DNA of 64,000 bases from Myxocyprinus asiaticus (taxonomy: Eukaryota; Chordata; Actinopteri; Cypriniformes; Catostomidae), in NCBI RefSeq assembly GCF_019703515.2, contig NC_059356.1, positions 22,511,197 through 22,575,196 of the forward strand, in the 5' to 3' direction. Below the pieces are notes generated by a model. That model did not search any database and was not told where the DNA came from. It saw only the letters and a program-made list of their open reading frames with translations. How positions within the stretch are numbered: the first letter of the stretch is position 1; each line of letters opens with the position of its first letter. The position numbers and the translations under genes are program-made. Below are positions 23,936-36,237 of this stretch, in pieces.

Positions 23936-24298
23936 AAATGAAAAGAGCCCAGTCTCTGTTCTGGTCACTAAATATGACTCAACTCCCTCCTTCAATGTTA
24001 CAATTTGTTATGGACTTACAATTTTTTTTCAATCATATGTCTAATCCACATATGTTTAATTACATGTACTCACATACACACTGCATATTAGGTGTGTCTT
24101 ATATGATCATTCTTGTGTGACCACATATACTGATGGAATTCACCAATTTGCTTGATTCTTGCCATGCTTCTTAAATTGACATGCCCCCTTCTCAGAAAAT
24201 TGGCTCTCCAAGAAAATCTCACTGGATTTATGACTTTGTGGTAATGTCCACTCATAAATATCATTTATGATCATTCTGACGTGACTTGAATGCTTAAT

Positions 24299-24450
24299 TA
24301 AAGGGATAGTTAACTCAAAAAGGAAAATTCTCTCATCTTTTTTCACCTTTATCCCATCCCAGCTATGTATGACTTTCTTTGTTCTGCAGAACACACACAA
24401 TATATATTTTTAGAAGAATATCTCTGTTCTGTAGGTCCTGTAGTGCTTAT
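24299..24450. mobile_element. MITE fragment, 607-1279 family
   Basis: It starts AAAGGGATAGTTAACTC, continues TGTATGACTTTCTTTGTTCT, and then is truncated. Confidence 0.65.
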
Positions 24451-25149
24451 CATTTTCAAAATGTGGCCCCCTCTGAAATTCCAAATTCCCCCACCACGTA
24501 TTTCATCCTGGTGCCGGCAAAGCAGATTGTGTTTGTTTTGCCAAACTTTCTATTTGTTTGTTTAGTTTTGGCACAAATCTGGCTCCAAGTGGTGTGTCAA
24601 CATGGATAGAAAGTAATGATTTAGCAAAATTATTTCAACTTCTGTAATTTATTTCAATAATGTTAATTTGATTTCTATGACAGTCAACCAATGACTCACC
24701 CTCTGTGGCTTGTTTTAAGCAAATTAATTAATATGTTAGATATCATGCATTAATAAACAGGGTTGGGAGGGTTACTTTTGAAATGTATTCCACTACAGAT
24801 TACAGAATACATGCTGTAAAATGTCATTTGTAACATATTCCGTTAGATTACTCAAGGTCATTAACATATTCTAAATACTTTGGATTACTTCTTCAGCACT
24901 GGTAGATTTTTTCACTTGTTTTGACTATAAAAACTCTGCCAGTACAGTAAGAAAAAATACACGTTAAAAATACATTCTCTGAAAAACCTAAATATATTAT
25001 GCAGTGTTGTTTCTAAAACAAGATTAATCAAAATGATCTTGTTTTAAGGATTTTTAGATATTTTTACAGGACAACAATACAAAAATTGTTATCAAGAATA
25101 AGATTTTTGCCCTAATATCAAAGGTCTTACTAGAAAAAAAGAAATTATG

Positions 25150-26562
25150 TGTCACGGATCCATCTGACCCTTCTGCCACATTCACTCAAACTTTGCTCTC
25201 TGCTGATTACTAATCACCTGCACCTGTCTCTCATCACTGCGTAAATCAGCTCCTCTACTTAAACCCCATTCTAATGTCAATCTTTGTCTGGTCCCGACAA
25301 AGAATTCAGACTCACTTACCTGGTCCTCCAAGGAACGTCTGCGCAAGATCCCATCTAATTCCCCTCTACTCCTGCGATCCCCGTTTAATTCCGCTCTACT
25401 CCAGCGATCCCCGTCTAATTCCGCTCTACTCCAGCGATCCCCGTCTAATTCCGCTCTACTCCTGCGATCCCCGTCTAATTCCGCTCTACTCCTGCGATCC
25501 CCGCCTAATTCTGCTCTACTCCAGCGATCCCTGTCTAATTACGCTCTACTCCAGCGATCCCCGTCTAATTCCGCTCTACTCCAGTGATTCCCGTCTAATT
25601 CCGCTCTACTCCAGCGATCCCTGTCTAATTCCGCTCTACTCCAGCGATCCCTGTCTAATTCCGCTCTACTCCAGCGATCCCCGTCTAATTCCGCTCTACT
25701 CCAGCGATCCCCATCTAATTCCGCTCTACTCCAGCGATCCCAGTCTAATTCCGCTCTACTCCAGCGATCCCCGTCTAATTACGCTCTACTCCAGCGATCC
25801 CCGTCTAATTACGCTCTACTCCAGCGATCCCCGTCTAAATCCGCTCTACTCCAGCGATCCCCATCTAATTCCGCTCTACTTCAGCGATCCCCGTCTAATT
25901 CCGCTCTACTCCAGCGATCCCCGTCTAATTCCGCTCTACTCCAGCGATCCCCGTCTAATTCCGCTCTACTCCAGCGATCCCTGTCTAATTCCGCTCTACT
26001 CCAGAGATCCCCGTCTAATTCCGCTCTACTCCAGCGATCCCCGTCTAATTCCGCTCTACTCCAGCGATCCCCGTCTAATTCCGCTCTACTCCAGCGATCC
26101 CTGTCTAATTACGCTCTACTCCAGTGATCCCCGTCTAATTCCACTCTACTCCAGCGATCCCCGTCTAATTCCTCTCTACTTCAGCGATCCCCATCTAATT
26201 CCGCTCTATTTCAGCGATCCCCGTCTAATTCCGCTCTACTCCAGCGATCCCCGTCTAATTCCACTCTATTTCAGCGATCCCCATCTAATTCCGCTCTAAT
26301 CCAGCGATCCCCGTCTAGTTCCGCTCTACTCCAGCGATCCTGTGTAATTCCTCTCCACTCCAGTGATCCCGATATCATCCTTTCCTGCTGTACAATCACC
26401 ACCTTATGAATATCCCAGTCCTTCACCGCTCGTCACTACACGTCTGAACCATATTGCTTGATTACAATTCACCTGTTGGATTCTGTTTGTTTGTTTGTTT
26501 GTGTTGCAATAAACTCCTGCCCTTGGGTTCAACACCATCTCCGAATCTGGGTATTCCTGACA
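25150..26562 (+). mobile_element. Solo LTR, 1413 bases, carrying a minisatellite
   Basis: It starts TGTCACGGATCC and ends GGGTATTCCTGACA, flanked by the 5-base duplication TTATG at 25145-25149 and 26563-26567. AATAAA at 26508-26513 lies near the 3' end and a CTTAAACC TATA-like site lies near 25258, giving + orientation. There is no internal domain: a solo LTR left by recombination, or a non-autonomous insertion. Confidence 0.85.
25351..26345 (+). repeat. 30-base minisatellite inside the LTR, about 33 copies
   Basis: Unit TCTAATTCCGCTCTACTCCA + GCGATCCCCG, with scattered substitutions and almost no indels. It keeps one frame open for 341 codons from an ATG at 25274, read as decapeptide SSDPRLIPLY. 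It lies between the likely TATA and the poly-A signal, so it would be in the transcribed part of the LTR. Confidence 0.93.
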
Positions 26563-27369
26563 TTATGATCCAACGTGATTTTTCTTGATTAAAAAATATG
26601 ATCGTGCCTGGTAACACGTGCATGTAAAATGGCTAGAAATAGCATTTTATTTCTACACTTATTTTTCTAGCACATTTAATTAAAAGCAACACAAGTTGAC
26701 CAAAGCGCTGTATAATAAAAGTAATAAATACACAAGAGAAAATTATTTAAACACATGCAGACAAGTTGGGGATTATTTCTACTTCTGCTCCCAAACTTCT
26801 CTGTCAGCTCCTATGAATGTAACACATCATAAGAAAGTGTTTCACTGCTGTTCAAATGCACTTTGGATCGCATTTATATGTATAAATGTTTTCCATCTGA
26901 AAGGACTGAATATTAAATGAAACAAATGACAATAAAAGTAATCACTTCGGTAATCAATATACTTTTTGAATGTAACTGTATTCTAATTACCAATGATTTA
27001 AATAGTAACTGTAGTGGAATACAGTTACTTGTATTTTAAATGTGTAATCCCATTACATATATTCCGTTACTCCCAATCCTGTTAATAAATCATATGTCGT
27101 TTATAAGTGATGCAGGTTTATTCACTGGTACAACAGAAAAAATTGCTTTTGCCGTCCTTCATTTCATAATTATGTTTAGCTTCTTCATTATGATGTTTCC
27201 CACTTGAATGCATGACATGTCATACTAATGAATGCCCGACTCAGAGGTGCACTTGAAGCAGCATTAGATAAAAAGGTTGGCAAAGACATACTAGTATTTA
27301 GACTCTAACTATTGGTGCCCATACACTTTTTTTTTTTTTTTACCAGTATCTTGAAACAAGTTGCTCTTT

Positions 27370-27700
27370 CTGGCAGAAGCTTTTAGACTGTACATTTGCA
27401 ATAGCGTCAAACAGTCTGTGGTTGCTTTCACAACCTTTAGCACTTCTCAACTTTGACAGCCATATTTGTGAACTATGAACAGGGAAAGGACCATACTTCA
27501 CTCAATTTCCCTTCAACAGAGAGGCACACATTTTGGTTGTGCTCTGTAACAATGTATAGTTCACCAATAGCCTATAAGTGTTTAATTTATTGTGTGAACA
27601 CACTACAAATGCCCAGTCTTATTTTAATCATGAGCCAAAACTGTGCTTACAATATGTGTGGCTATTCTGTTCTATTTTGTTCGGTTCAGTTCCATTCTAT
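27370..27700. repeat. Block paralogous to 18780-19140
   Basis: The upstream flank of lectin locus D matches the downstream flank of locus A. See the 18780 entry for shared words. Confidence 0.65.
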
Positions 27701-28000
27701 TCCTGATAGCCTGTTCTTTTAGATCAAGAATGATAAGAATTCCTTAATCTGTACAATGGTGAGATCTTCAGTAATGAGGTAAAATCACCAAACATGATGT
27801 GAAAAAGTTAAAGTGTACAAGATTCATATACCAAGGCTACACAGACAACATTGTTGGAAACATGCCCCCAACAATAACCAAGTGAGAGGAAATGATGACA
27901 GGAAATGTTCCTTTATTTAGCAGAACCCATCAAACACCCAGTCCAATCAGAATACTTCACCAAATCATCACTTCAGTCCTCATGTCTGTATTTGCAAAAG

Positions 28001-30073
28001 ATAGGTGAAAATATTTATTGCAATACTATTCCAAGATCTAGGGCAAGATCAGCAAGTAAAGATGGAAGTTTTTTTTTTTTTTTTTCAACTTACTATCTGT
28101 AATTGAGTTATTGCATTGAATTGTGTGAGCGGTTACATGATACATTATTTTTTACACTTTATTTAGATAAAAACTGTTTCAGTGATAAGAGAAAGGGAAT
28201 CTGTTACATGGTTCTCCTCGCCTGTCTCTTTTAGCTAATATAGTAGTGGGATACCCGTGTGAGTATCCAATACACATGCAAATTAAAAATGCTTTTGTAT
28301 TTATACCTGTATTTTCAGTATCCCTTGATGTTTCAGTGCCTATGTTACTTACATTACACAATATATGAAATAAAGCAGTTCGATACAGATCTTGTTTTAA
28401 TTTTTGTCCATTTTTGATTGTGCACCTGCCTCAGTGTTTGGATGTGCACATACTCCTACTCTTAAGAATTGTGATATATACAATATGCATAAACTTATAG
28501 TATAAATAAAATGGGCACTGTAATTATCTTATATTTATAGTACATATTTATAATACTTTATATAATCACAGATTGCAGCAATCGCACAAATTGGCTGGTA
28601 GGTTGTGAACCAGTAACAAACTGTTCAGATTCTGGTAGATGAGCTCCACATACACTCTATTTACGTGATAGCAAACAAACAATATTATTATTTTTTATTT
28701 TTATTTTTTATTGTTTTCTATGCTAGATGCTGAACACAATGCAAAAATCAAATGGATCCTTCCCAAGGATATGGAAAACAGGACACCAGCACATCACTGT
28801 CCAGGCAAAAGCAAGTCATAATATTGTCTCATGTCATTACACATGCTCTAAAAGGAAAATGTACTGTATACATAAAAAAATACTGTAGGTAATATCATAA
28901 ATATTTGAATATATCCAGATTTGAAGAATCATATAGAGTTAAGTGTTTATTATACATTTAAACTCGGAGATATGAAGTAAATATGCGTATAAAGTAATGT
29001 GACACGTGTACTCAGTGCCTCTATCCATCAGCTCACAATATGCAGATGAAGATACATTTAAATTATTGTTTGAGCCCATAAGACTCTTTATAGGTTATCT
29101 TGCATAATATAATTTCAACCCAAACCAGTCTAAAAGCCCTGGGTGCAGTTAAGCTGATGGATATTTCACTGAGCTCATTACATTGTATGCCCATTTCTAA
29201 TCTACTCTGAGAATAAACACTCATAAACAACAAAAATTTTAATGTAAGATTTCTCTGAGAAATGGATCCAGCACAAGGGCAGATTCTATGTTTTCTCCTC
29301 TGAGCAAAGAACTGGACCAACAGCAAAGAACGCCATCAGGATCTGGGTGGAGGCCTGGTCATCAACAGTAGAGAAAAGCAGGTAGAAACAGAGATATAAT
29401 CATGACGTCATTACAATAGTCACCCCTTTCTTTCTTCATCACACTCTCATGCCACTGAAAAGTGCTTGAAATGGAATACAGTGAATCCAGATTATTTACT
29501 AGTTAATGACCTTACTGTTATGTTACATAAAAAAATTTGCAGATAATATACAAGTCAAAATGTGAAATGACAGAGTATTTTGCAGAGTAATCTGCAGAGT
29601 AAATGTTGTCTCTATCCTGTAGGAGTTTCTTGCAAGTCAAATACTCGATGTTGGTGCAAAAACATTATATTGGATTGGTCTGACTGATAGCCACAAAGAG
29701 GGGACATGGTTGTGGGTAGACAATAACCACTTAAAGGATGATCTTAAGTTGGTATCATTTTAAAATTCTGTTGTGATGCATCTATCTGATGTCCTTAAAA
29801 TTGCAACTGCAAAGTACCTAATATGCAACAATAAGCACATTGAGTCAGTGAAGCTAAATATGATATTTACATGTAGCTTCATAGCCATCAAAGTTGTTTT
29901 TCTCCTTTTTTTTCTGTCCTTTTTCTGACAGATTCTGGACTATTAATTCCCCTGATGATTTCAAAGCTAACAATCCTCTGGGTGAAGATTGTGTTGTATT
30001 AAATGGCGCACAATGGGGAGACAATTCTTGCTTGTGAAAAGAGTCAAGTATTTGTGAGATTTTGTGTTATTAA
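28001..30073 (+). pseudogene. C-type lectin-like receptor pseudogene, locus D
   Basis: All seven exons of the family can be traced: tail 28001-28067, transmembrane 28175-28256, stalk 28572-28634 and 28727-28804, lectin domain 29250-29376, 29623-29747 and 29932-30073. Lesions: the start codon is ATA instead of ATG; exon 1 lost its donor; the membrane exon has several stops; stalk exon 4 has a GC donor; the first lectin exon has a frameshift and Cys to His; the last exon has TGA after CL. The tail still shows ENIYCN, and the lectin part keeps YWIGLTDS and SPDD...GEDC...WGD. It is close to locus A (same exon lengths for stalk exon 3 and lectin exon 6). A shared upstream block with GGAAATGATGACAGGAAATG resembles 11227-11257 before locus A. 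Confidence 0.85.
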
Positions 30074-30499
30074 ATATTGGGAATGATTACTGATTATTTT
30101 GACTGACATTTTATTCACTGTGCACTGATTTAAGTAGAGGACAATGAAATACTGAAATGATAAACATCTCATTAAGGCAGTCATTGTTATTATCCAAATG
30201 CACCAGTCTTATTGCATGGTGATAAAAGCTCTTTATATCGATTATTAGTTTTTATTTTAATTATATTAAACAATAGTATTGTTTTATACAAATTATATTC
30301 TTAGCAGGAAGGAAACCTATGCTAGGAAGAAACCCTAACATTTGCAAATCATTTGAACTTGCTTCCAGATAGGCTACTGATGGGCAATTCACTAAAAATG
30401 AACTGTGATAGTGTTGTTTGTTTGCACACACTGTTTTTGTTGTTTTAGCACCCAATTAACTAAAGAAATTGTACAATACATAGGTGCAAACATGGCCAA

Positions 30500-30712
30500 C
30501 AAAATCTGTGAATGGATTTATTTTATACTGCCTTTATGTCCTTTCTGGACCTTCTGAGATCTGGTCACCATTCATTTGCATTGTGAGGACCACCATAGCT
30601 GAGATATCCTTCTAAAAATCTTCATTTGTTTTCTGCAGAAGAAGGAAAGTCATACACATCTGGGTGAGTAAATTATAAGATTTTTTTGGGGGGGTGAACT
30701 ATCCCTTTAATT
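30500..30712. mobile_element. MITE fragment, 607-1279 family
   Basis: It ends GGGGTGAACTATCCCTTTAA; the left arm is missing. Confidence 0.65.
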
Positions 30713-30917
30713 TGGTTCTGCGGGTGAATCTTAATGAGGTGTCTTTTAGGCAATGTGGTACTCCATGATTTTACACTTTGAAATTTGCAGGACCCTTTCT
30801 CCAAATTAAATAAAAGCAAATTTCTCTTCGAGAGCATCAAAGCCAACATCACAATCAGATAATGGGCTCCACTGATTTTTACCTCATGCCATAATAACAT
30901 GTCACCCTTTCCACATA

Positions 30918-31266
30918 CACTGATCAGCCACAACATTAAAACCACTGACAGGTGAAGTGAATAACATTTATTATCTTGTTACAATGGCACCTGTCAAGGG
31001 GTGGGATATATTAGGCAGCAAGTGAACAGTCAGTTCTTGAATTTCATGTGCTGGAAGCAGGAAAAATGGGCAAGCGTAAGGATCTGTGATGGCTAGATGA
31101 CTGAGTCAGAGCATCTCCAAAACGGCAGGACTTGTGGGGTGTTCCTGTGGCACGTGGGGAGTGAAGGCTAGCCCGTCTGGTCCGATCACACATCACACAA
31201 GAACTACTGTAGAACAAATTGCTTAAAAACTTCATGCTGGCCATGATAGAAAGGTGTCAGAACACA
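30918..31266 (+). mobile_element. Tc1-type transposon, left half
   Basis: It begins CACTGATCAGCCACAACATT after a TA dinucleotide. It covers the 5' end and the degenerate DNA-binding region, then stops at GGTGTCAGAACACA. The complementary right half begins at 38859. Confidence 0.8.
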
Positions 31267-33432
31267 CTAGGGGTGGACTGGGACTAAAAAGTGGCCCTAG
31301 ACTTTCTGGAACAGAACAGCGCACTAAACCCGGCCCGCACCACACCATAACTCACCGGCTCATTGATTTCATTTTCTGGCTCAATTTCAAATTTTTGTGT
31401 TAAAAAGAAGACATTTTTATTGACTGCTAGTCATGACAACGGACCCCACCAGTGCAAAAATGTTTTATAACTTTAAAACATAAAACTGGATTTTTTTAGA
31501 GAAACACTAAAAATAAGCACTTTTATAGCTCAGACAAATAACATGTCTGAAATTTTTTTTTCAAAAAACATACAGATGTAAGGTTAGAATGTACATGAAA
31601 GTTCAATGGAAAATTAGTATTTTAGGTGCTGTGACAAAGGTGATCTTAATCATCTTTCAAATTATTTTCTAGAAGTGTAAATAAACTGTTGTCTTAGTTA
31701 ATATGAGGTTGTGGAAACAACAAGTATAATAATAATATATTATATATGTATTTATAGCTATACCAGATCATAAAATGATGTTTAAAATAGTTAGATGAAG
31801 AAAGTGTCACACAGCAGGACCAGGGGCAGTTCTAGGATCAGTGGAGATCCGGGGCTTAGCCAACAGACATCCATGTATGCATCATAATACACAGGATGCA
31901 CTTTAAAATATGTTTAAAAGATACATCGGCAAAGAGTCCATTTTTAAATTAAGTCTTTCAATATTCTTTGTTAAAGAATACAAAACATAAAAAGTATGCC
32001 TGAGTATAAAATGAGTTGGACTGAAAACAATTCAGATCTACCAACTGCTTTATTCCACCACTGTAGACAGTCATTTGCAATCCTCCTTAATAATACTGCT
32101 CTATGCTATTATCATTTTTATTCAAACTCATTGAACACAGGCTATATGTTTAAAACCTACAAATCCAGAGCCATGACACCAAGCTGTTATTCCTATAAGG
32201 AACCTGCCTACAGAACATCCACAAATTATATCATATTCATCAACAAAAATGCATGATCACAAAGTGAGAATACCAGACTTTCCAAGATGTTAGATTAACA
32301 AACAAAAGTACAGCACAAGTAAGGTTTAACATGTGCACTGCTGCAGCCATGGATGACAGAAAAATCAGTCCATTTCTCCTTCATATTATGTTGACAGTGA
32401 ATCCAAACTTCTTTCCAAGTACTGAATTTTTAGAAGCTATTTTTGTGAGAATAAATAAATGCATAAATTAATAAAGATTATCGATCATAAGTAAAGATTC
32501 CTCCTTACCCATTCGTCAATCATATTATTAATTTTATATAATCCATTCTTAGTATACACAAACACTTAGATACATAACACACACACTTGTTGAGCCAATT
32601 ATAATCAGGGCTGCAGTTGAGGGGGGATGTGAGGGGATGCCATCCCCCTTGTTGCAAGAAATACCAAAAAGCACCATCCCCCCTTACCATCCCCTCAACT
32701 GTGTCATGTATTATTTAGAACTAATCATGCAAGTTAAATATTTAATATTAATACGTTTGATAAATAACTGACTTTAAATAAGGGCGATTAGCCGTTCAGA
32801 ATTAGATTTCGACATGTGAGTTTGCCAGATTTCTATAGGTGAAATCCCCCAATCAGATCTGGACACTTGTACAGATTGGATATATGCTGCCAGGGCGACG
32901 CTTTAGTCATGCAATCTGGCAACCATGAGCGTGCGATCTCTCTCTCCACTGCGAAAAAGACGCAAGTTTTCTGAAAACACTGTAAAACAGGTATGCCAGA
33001 GTTAGCCATGGGTTGACTTGTCCTTCCTAGTGTTCACATGAAACTTACACCACAAGTTTTAAAATGTTTCACACACTTTCAAACATCGTCAATTAGTAGA
33101 TTGGAGTAGAAAAAAATGTGTTTCTGCAGTGGGAGAGCGATCTAGAAAAAAAACATTTTCATGATCATAAGGTGGATTCTTTTCATGAAAGTAATCATAA
33201 AATACAATTACAGAGGGTAACAGGTGCATATTATGGCCATGTGTCCTAGGGGTCAATGAAGTGACGCTCATTTTTGTCCTGATCTATTAAATTAAAAATA
33301 CATAAAAAATGCAATTCACAAAAAACATTTACTTGAATACACCTCTTCTATGATGAACATTTTTCAATTGCTGAGTTTAAATTCATATTGATATTTTTTC
33401 TGGGGATTAAAGTAAGAGACAGTCCAGAGACA

Positions 33433-33433
<1 letters not shown>

Positions 33434-33501
<68 letters not shown>
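33434..33501. repeat. (TA)n microsatellite
   Basis: About 34 units. Confidence 0.95.
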
Positions 33502-33504
<3 letters not shown>

Positions 33505-33966
33505 TCCTTGAAAATTTGTTTGAACATTTTTTGTAAATTAATTAATAAATTGTTTACACTCTCATGTATTCAAGGTGCAAAGAAAGTATTATAATAATTT
33601 TTACTTAATGGTTCCACCACATGACAATTTGAAAGTTGTTTATTATTATTGTTATTTATTTTATTTTTTTAGAAAATGTTATAAAGGTTTTTCAAAAGTT
33701 TATGGAACCAAATTGGACAAATATTAAATTTCTGAGAATATGACGTGTTTTAAACTAGATTTTTAAAAGGTTTCTCATTTTAATTTTGGGTGTAATTTGT
33801 CAATGACTATGACTACACAAAATTACAAATCGACCACTGATTATAATTAAACACGGAGAAAAGTCTTGTACACACACAACACATCAAGATCAGATCAAGT
33901 GAAAACCTGTTATAGGCAATGCAAGCCACATGCGGATATCATGGAAACAGAGCGTTCATATAATTG

Positions 33967-33967
<1 letters not shown>

Positions 33968-33998
<31 letters not shown>

Positions 33999-34104
33999 AG
34001 AGAGAGAGAGAGAGAGACAATGGTGGTGGCTGTGGGGGTTGAACCAACAACCTTCCACTTACCAATTCAGTGTGTTAGTCCACTACACCACCACCACTTC
34101 CTTA
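33968..34104 (-). mobile_element. SINE head fragment with adjoining (GT)n(GA)n
   Basis: The reverse strand of 34024-34104 reads GGTGGTGTAGTGGACTAACA ... GGTTGTTGGTTCAACCCCCA, tRNA-like A and B boxes of a common cyprinid SINE. A (GT)n(GA)n tract lies on its left. Confidence 0.55.
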
Positions 34105-34690
34105 GTGCAATAGTGGGTGACTCACACTGGCACAGGTTTATTTATTAAAAATTTGTCTTTGAAGAGCTTTTACTGTGAAATCAAATGCAACAGCTGTTTA
34201 ATTTTGATTGTCAACATCTAGTTGTTTTTTTTTTTTTTTTTTTTTTGCATACTGTTTATAGATACAAGATTATGCAGATGCCATTTGTCCTGCAGAACAG
34301 AGGCCCTTTACCATTGCCCTACTTGCAGTAAAACTGTATTTAGGTTGAGAAAAAGGAGGTTTGAAGAAATCTCTCAGGTAAAAGCATATACTTGTTAAGC
34401 AGATGGTCAAAAATGGCATGTTATCAAGACACACTAGGTAAGCTTATGCTGCATTTTTTCACTAACAGGAAGAGGCTTTCCATCACATACAGGTATCACC
34501 ATCACAGGTAAATTTACTGTGTAGTAACTACTCAGAAACATTACCATAAAAAAGGCAGTAATAAAGGTAACACAGGCTCAAACTGAATACTCATATTTGT
34601 TTTTTAGGCAGATGAAACATATATTTTGTTCCTGCAGCCTGCACTGGAGAAGACAGTGGTTCAGTCTCCACAAAAATTAGGTTTTGTTTG

Positions 34691-36237
34691 AGGGGTAGCT
34701 ACATCAGGCCAAAGTAATAGTTGATTTGTTTTTGTGCTTTTTAACATTTGAGATATTATATTTGTTTTCATTTTTGTTTAATTATTTTTTATTGTATTGT
34801 TATTCTTAGGTCCGTGTCATGATGGACCTAAAGACATGTGTATTTATTATGTTAAATAGTCCACATTGTTTCATAATGGTGTTACAGAAGTGTCATGTTT
34901 TGTTTTGTGTCGTTTTATTATTATATTTATTGTATTATTATTATTTACTAAAGTCATAACAATCAACAACTGTCTTGTGTTAAATTCTTTCTGGTTTCTT
35001 AAAAATTCTGGTATGGCAATCTTGTCAGCATATTAACATACTGAACCTGTCAGCAGCAGAGCTCATGCTTTAATACTGTGTTAAGCAATCAATGGTTTAA
35101 CAATAAGTTATTATAAAGTGATGCACATGGTCTACAGTGAAGAAATATACACAAGTGCTATTTTAGTTTCAATTTAATTAGTATTTAATCATTTGTCTGA
35201 TGTGAAACAACTTAAATACACATTACCCGCGTAACACAATTTCTCTAAAGCCTGAGGAATATAAAATAGGAACGTATACAAGAAAAGGTGAATTTTAATT
35301 TGCAGCAGACATGAATTATGCATGTATTTTGTCAGTATTGCATGCTTTTTAACAAAGAGACATTACACACCGTGTCCCGTCAGATCTTTGATCTGCATAG
35401 TAATCGGATCTTATTAGAGTAGACGGTCAACATAATGTCCGTGAACAATGATGTATATAAAACCTTGGCCCACCAGTCCCAATGGTAATATTAAAAAGTC
35501 GTTAGCTCCACCCCGAAAACGGGGTGTTTAAAAATTCACCTCGTAAAACTGTCATTTTAAGACAGCACTACTAGAAATGTCTTCTTTTCGGCTGTGCCTT
35601 CAGTTTGTTTGTAAACAGTATTTTCATATATTTTCGATTTCCGACAGCGTGTTTCCGGTTTCGACATCGCAAGAGTATGTGACGTCACAGCAAAGCCTGC
35701 ATGCGTGAGTTTGAGACTGCATGTCTGAGAGTGCATCTGCATGTCTGCAGCAGCCAGACTCTACTGAGCAGAATAGCGGTTTTAATAAAACTACTGCACG
35801 CATGAAAACTCGGTGATTAGTACAAGGTTATAAAAACATTCGGGGCTTTTGCTGATGCATCCCGGGCTTAAGCCCGCACTGCGCCTGAGCAGGACACTGA
35901 TGACAATGCTTAAAATTTAATGTCACTTACCCACATAACTATGTGTAAAGGTTTATTTAAAGAAATCTGTGAAAACAAAGTTAGCCAGAATATGTACATA
36001 TATAAATATAAACAAATATAAATATACTGTATGTAAAAACAAACAAACAAACAAAAAACATACCTCTTAAAATGCAGATCTTTGCAGATATTTTGCAGAT
36101 TAATTGCTCATATTTTCTCTCTATGTGAGTTTGTTGTGTCTTTATATCTGCAGTTTTAATTCCTTCCCCAGATTATTCTTAAGAAAAAGTGAAAAGCCCA
36201 ATGTTTTGACAAGCACTGTTTCTGCTATCCTTTAAAC
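34691..36237. other. No recognised gene
   Basis: AT-rich sequence. 35500-35890 is richer in GC, with a CRE-like TGACGTCA at about 35681. I see no supported exon. Confidence 0.35.

Larger units (their letters stand above)
24758..27081 (+). mobile_element. hAT MITE with 8-base target duplication, interrupted by a solo LTR
   Basis: It begins CAGGGTTGGG and ends CCCAATCCTG. Both sides are flanked by TTAATAAA (24750-24757 and 27082-27089), the 8-base duplication expected of hAT. Without the LTR it is about 900 bases. It supplies the reference structure for the copies at 4155, 5298 and 8496. A further fragment of another repeat is inserted near 26650-26775. Confidence 0.85.
32925..34690 (+). pseudogene. 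Spliced Cys-rich fragment, possible transposon-derived gene remnant
   Basis: A first exon candidate 32925-32990 reads MSVRSLSPLRKRRKFSENTV before a GTATG donor. Three later exon-like pieces join in phase 0: 34261-34377 (CHLSCRTEALYHCPTCSKTV, with paired cysteines), 34471-34509 (EEAFHHIQVSPSQ) and 34609-34690 (ADETYILFLQ..., ending GFV then TGA). The first exon does not join in frame to the second, so a middle exon is missing or the link is wrong. The CHLxCR...HYHCPxC pattern recalls Cys/His-rich tails of uncharacterised teleost proteins. Function unknown; low confidence. Confidence 0.3.

Noticed and set aside
25274..26299. 341-codon open frame as a protein gene
   Set aside because: It is a 30-base minisatellite read in frame, inside an LTR. 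Kept as a repeat and a finding, not a gene.
25351..26345. CRISPR array (about 30-base repeats)
   Set aside because: Units are contiguous with no unique spacers, and the DNA is eukaryotic.
31044..31244. 66-codon reverse-strand frame
   Set aside because: Antisense shadow of the Tc1 left half.
33089..33271. 60-codon reverse-strand frame
   Set aside because: No recognisable domain; lies in AT-rich transposon-derived sequence.
35560..35890. CpG-island promoter with a CRE-like site
   Set aside because: Moderate GC only, no downstream exon recognised; probably part of a transposon.
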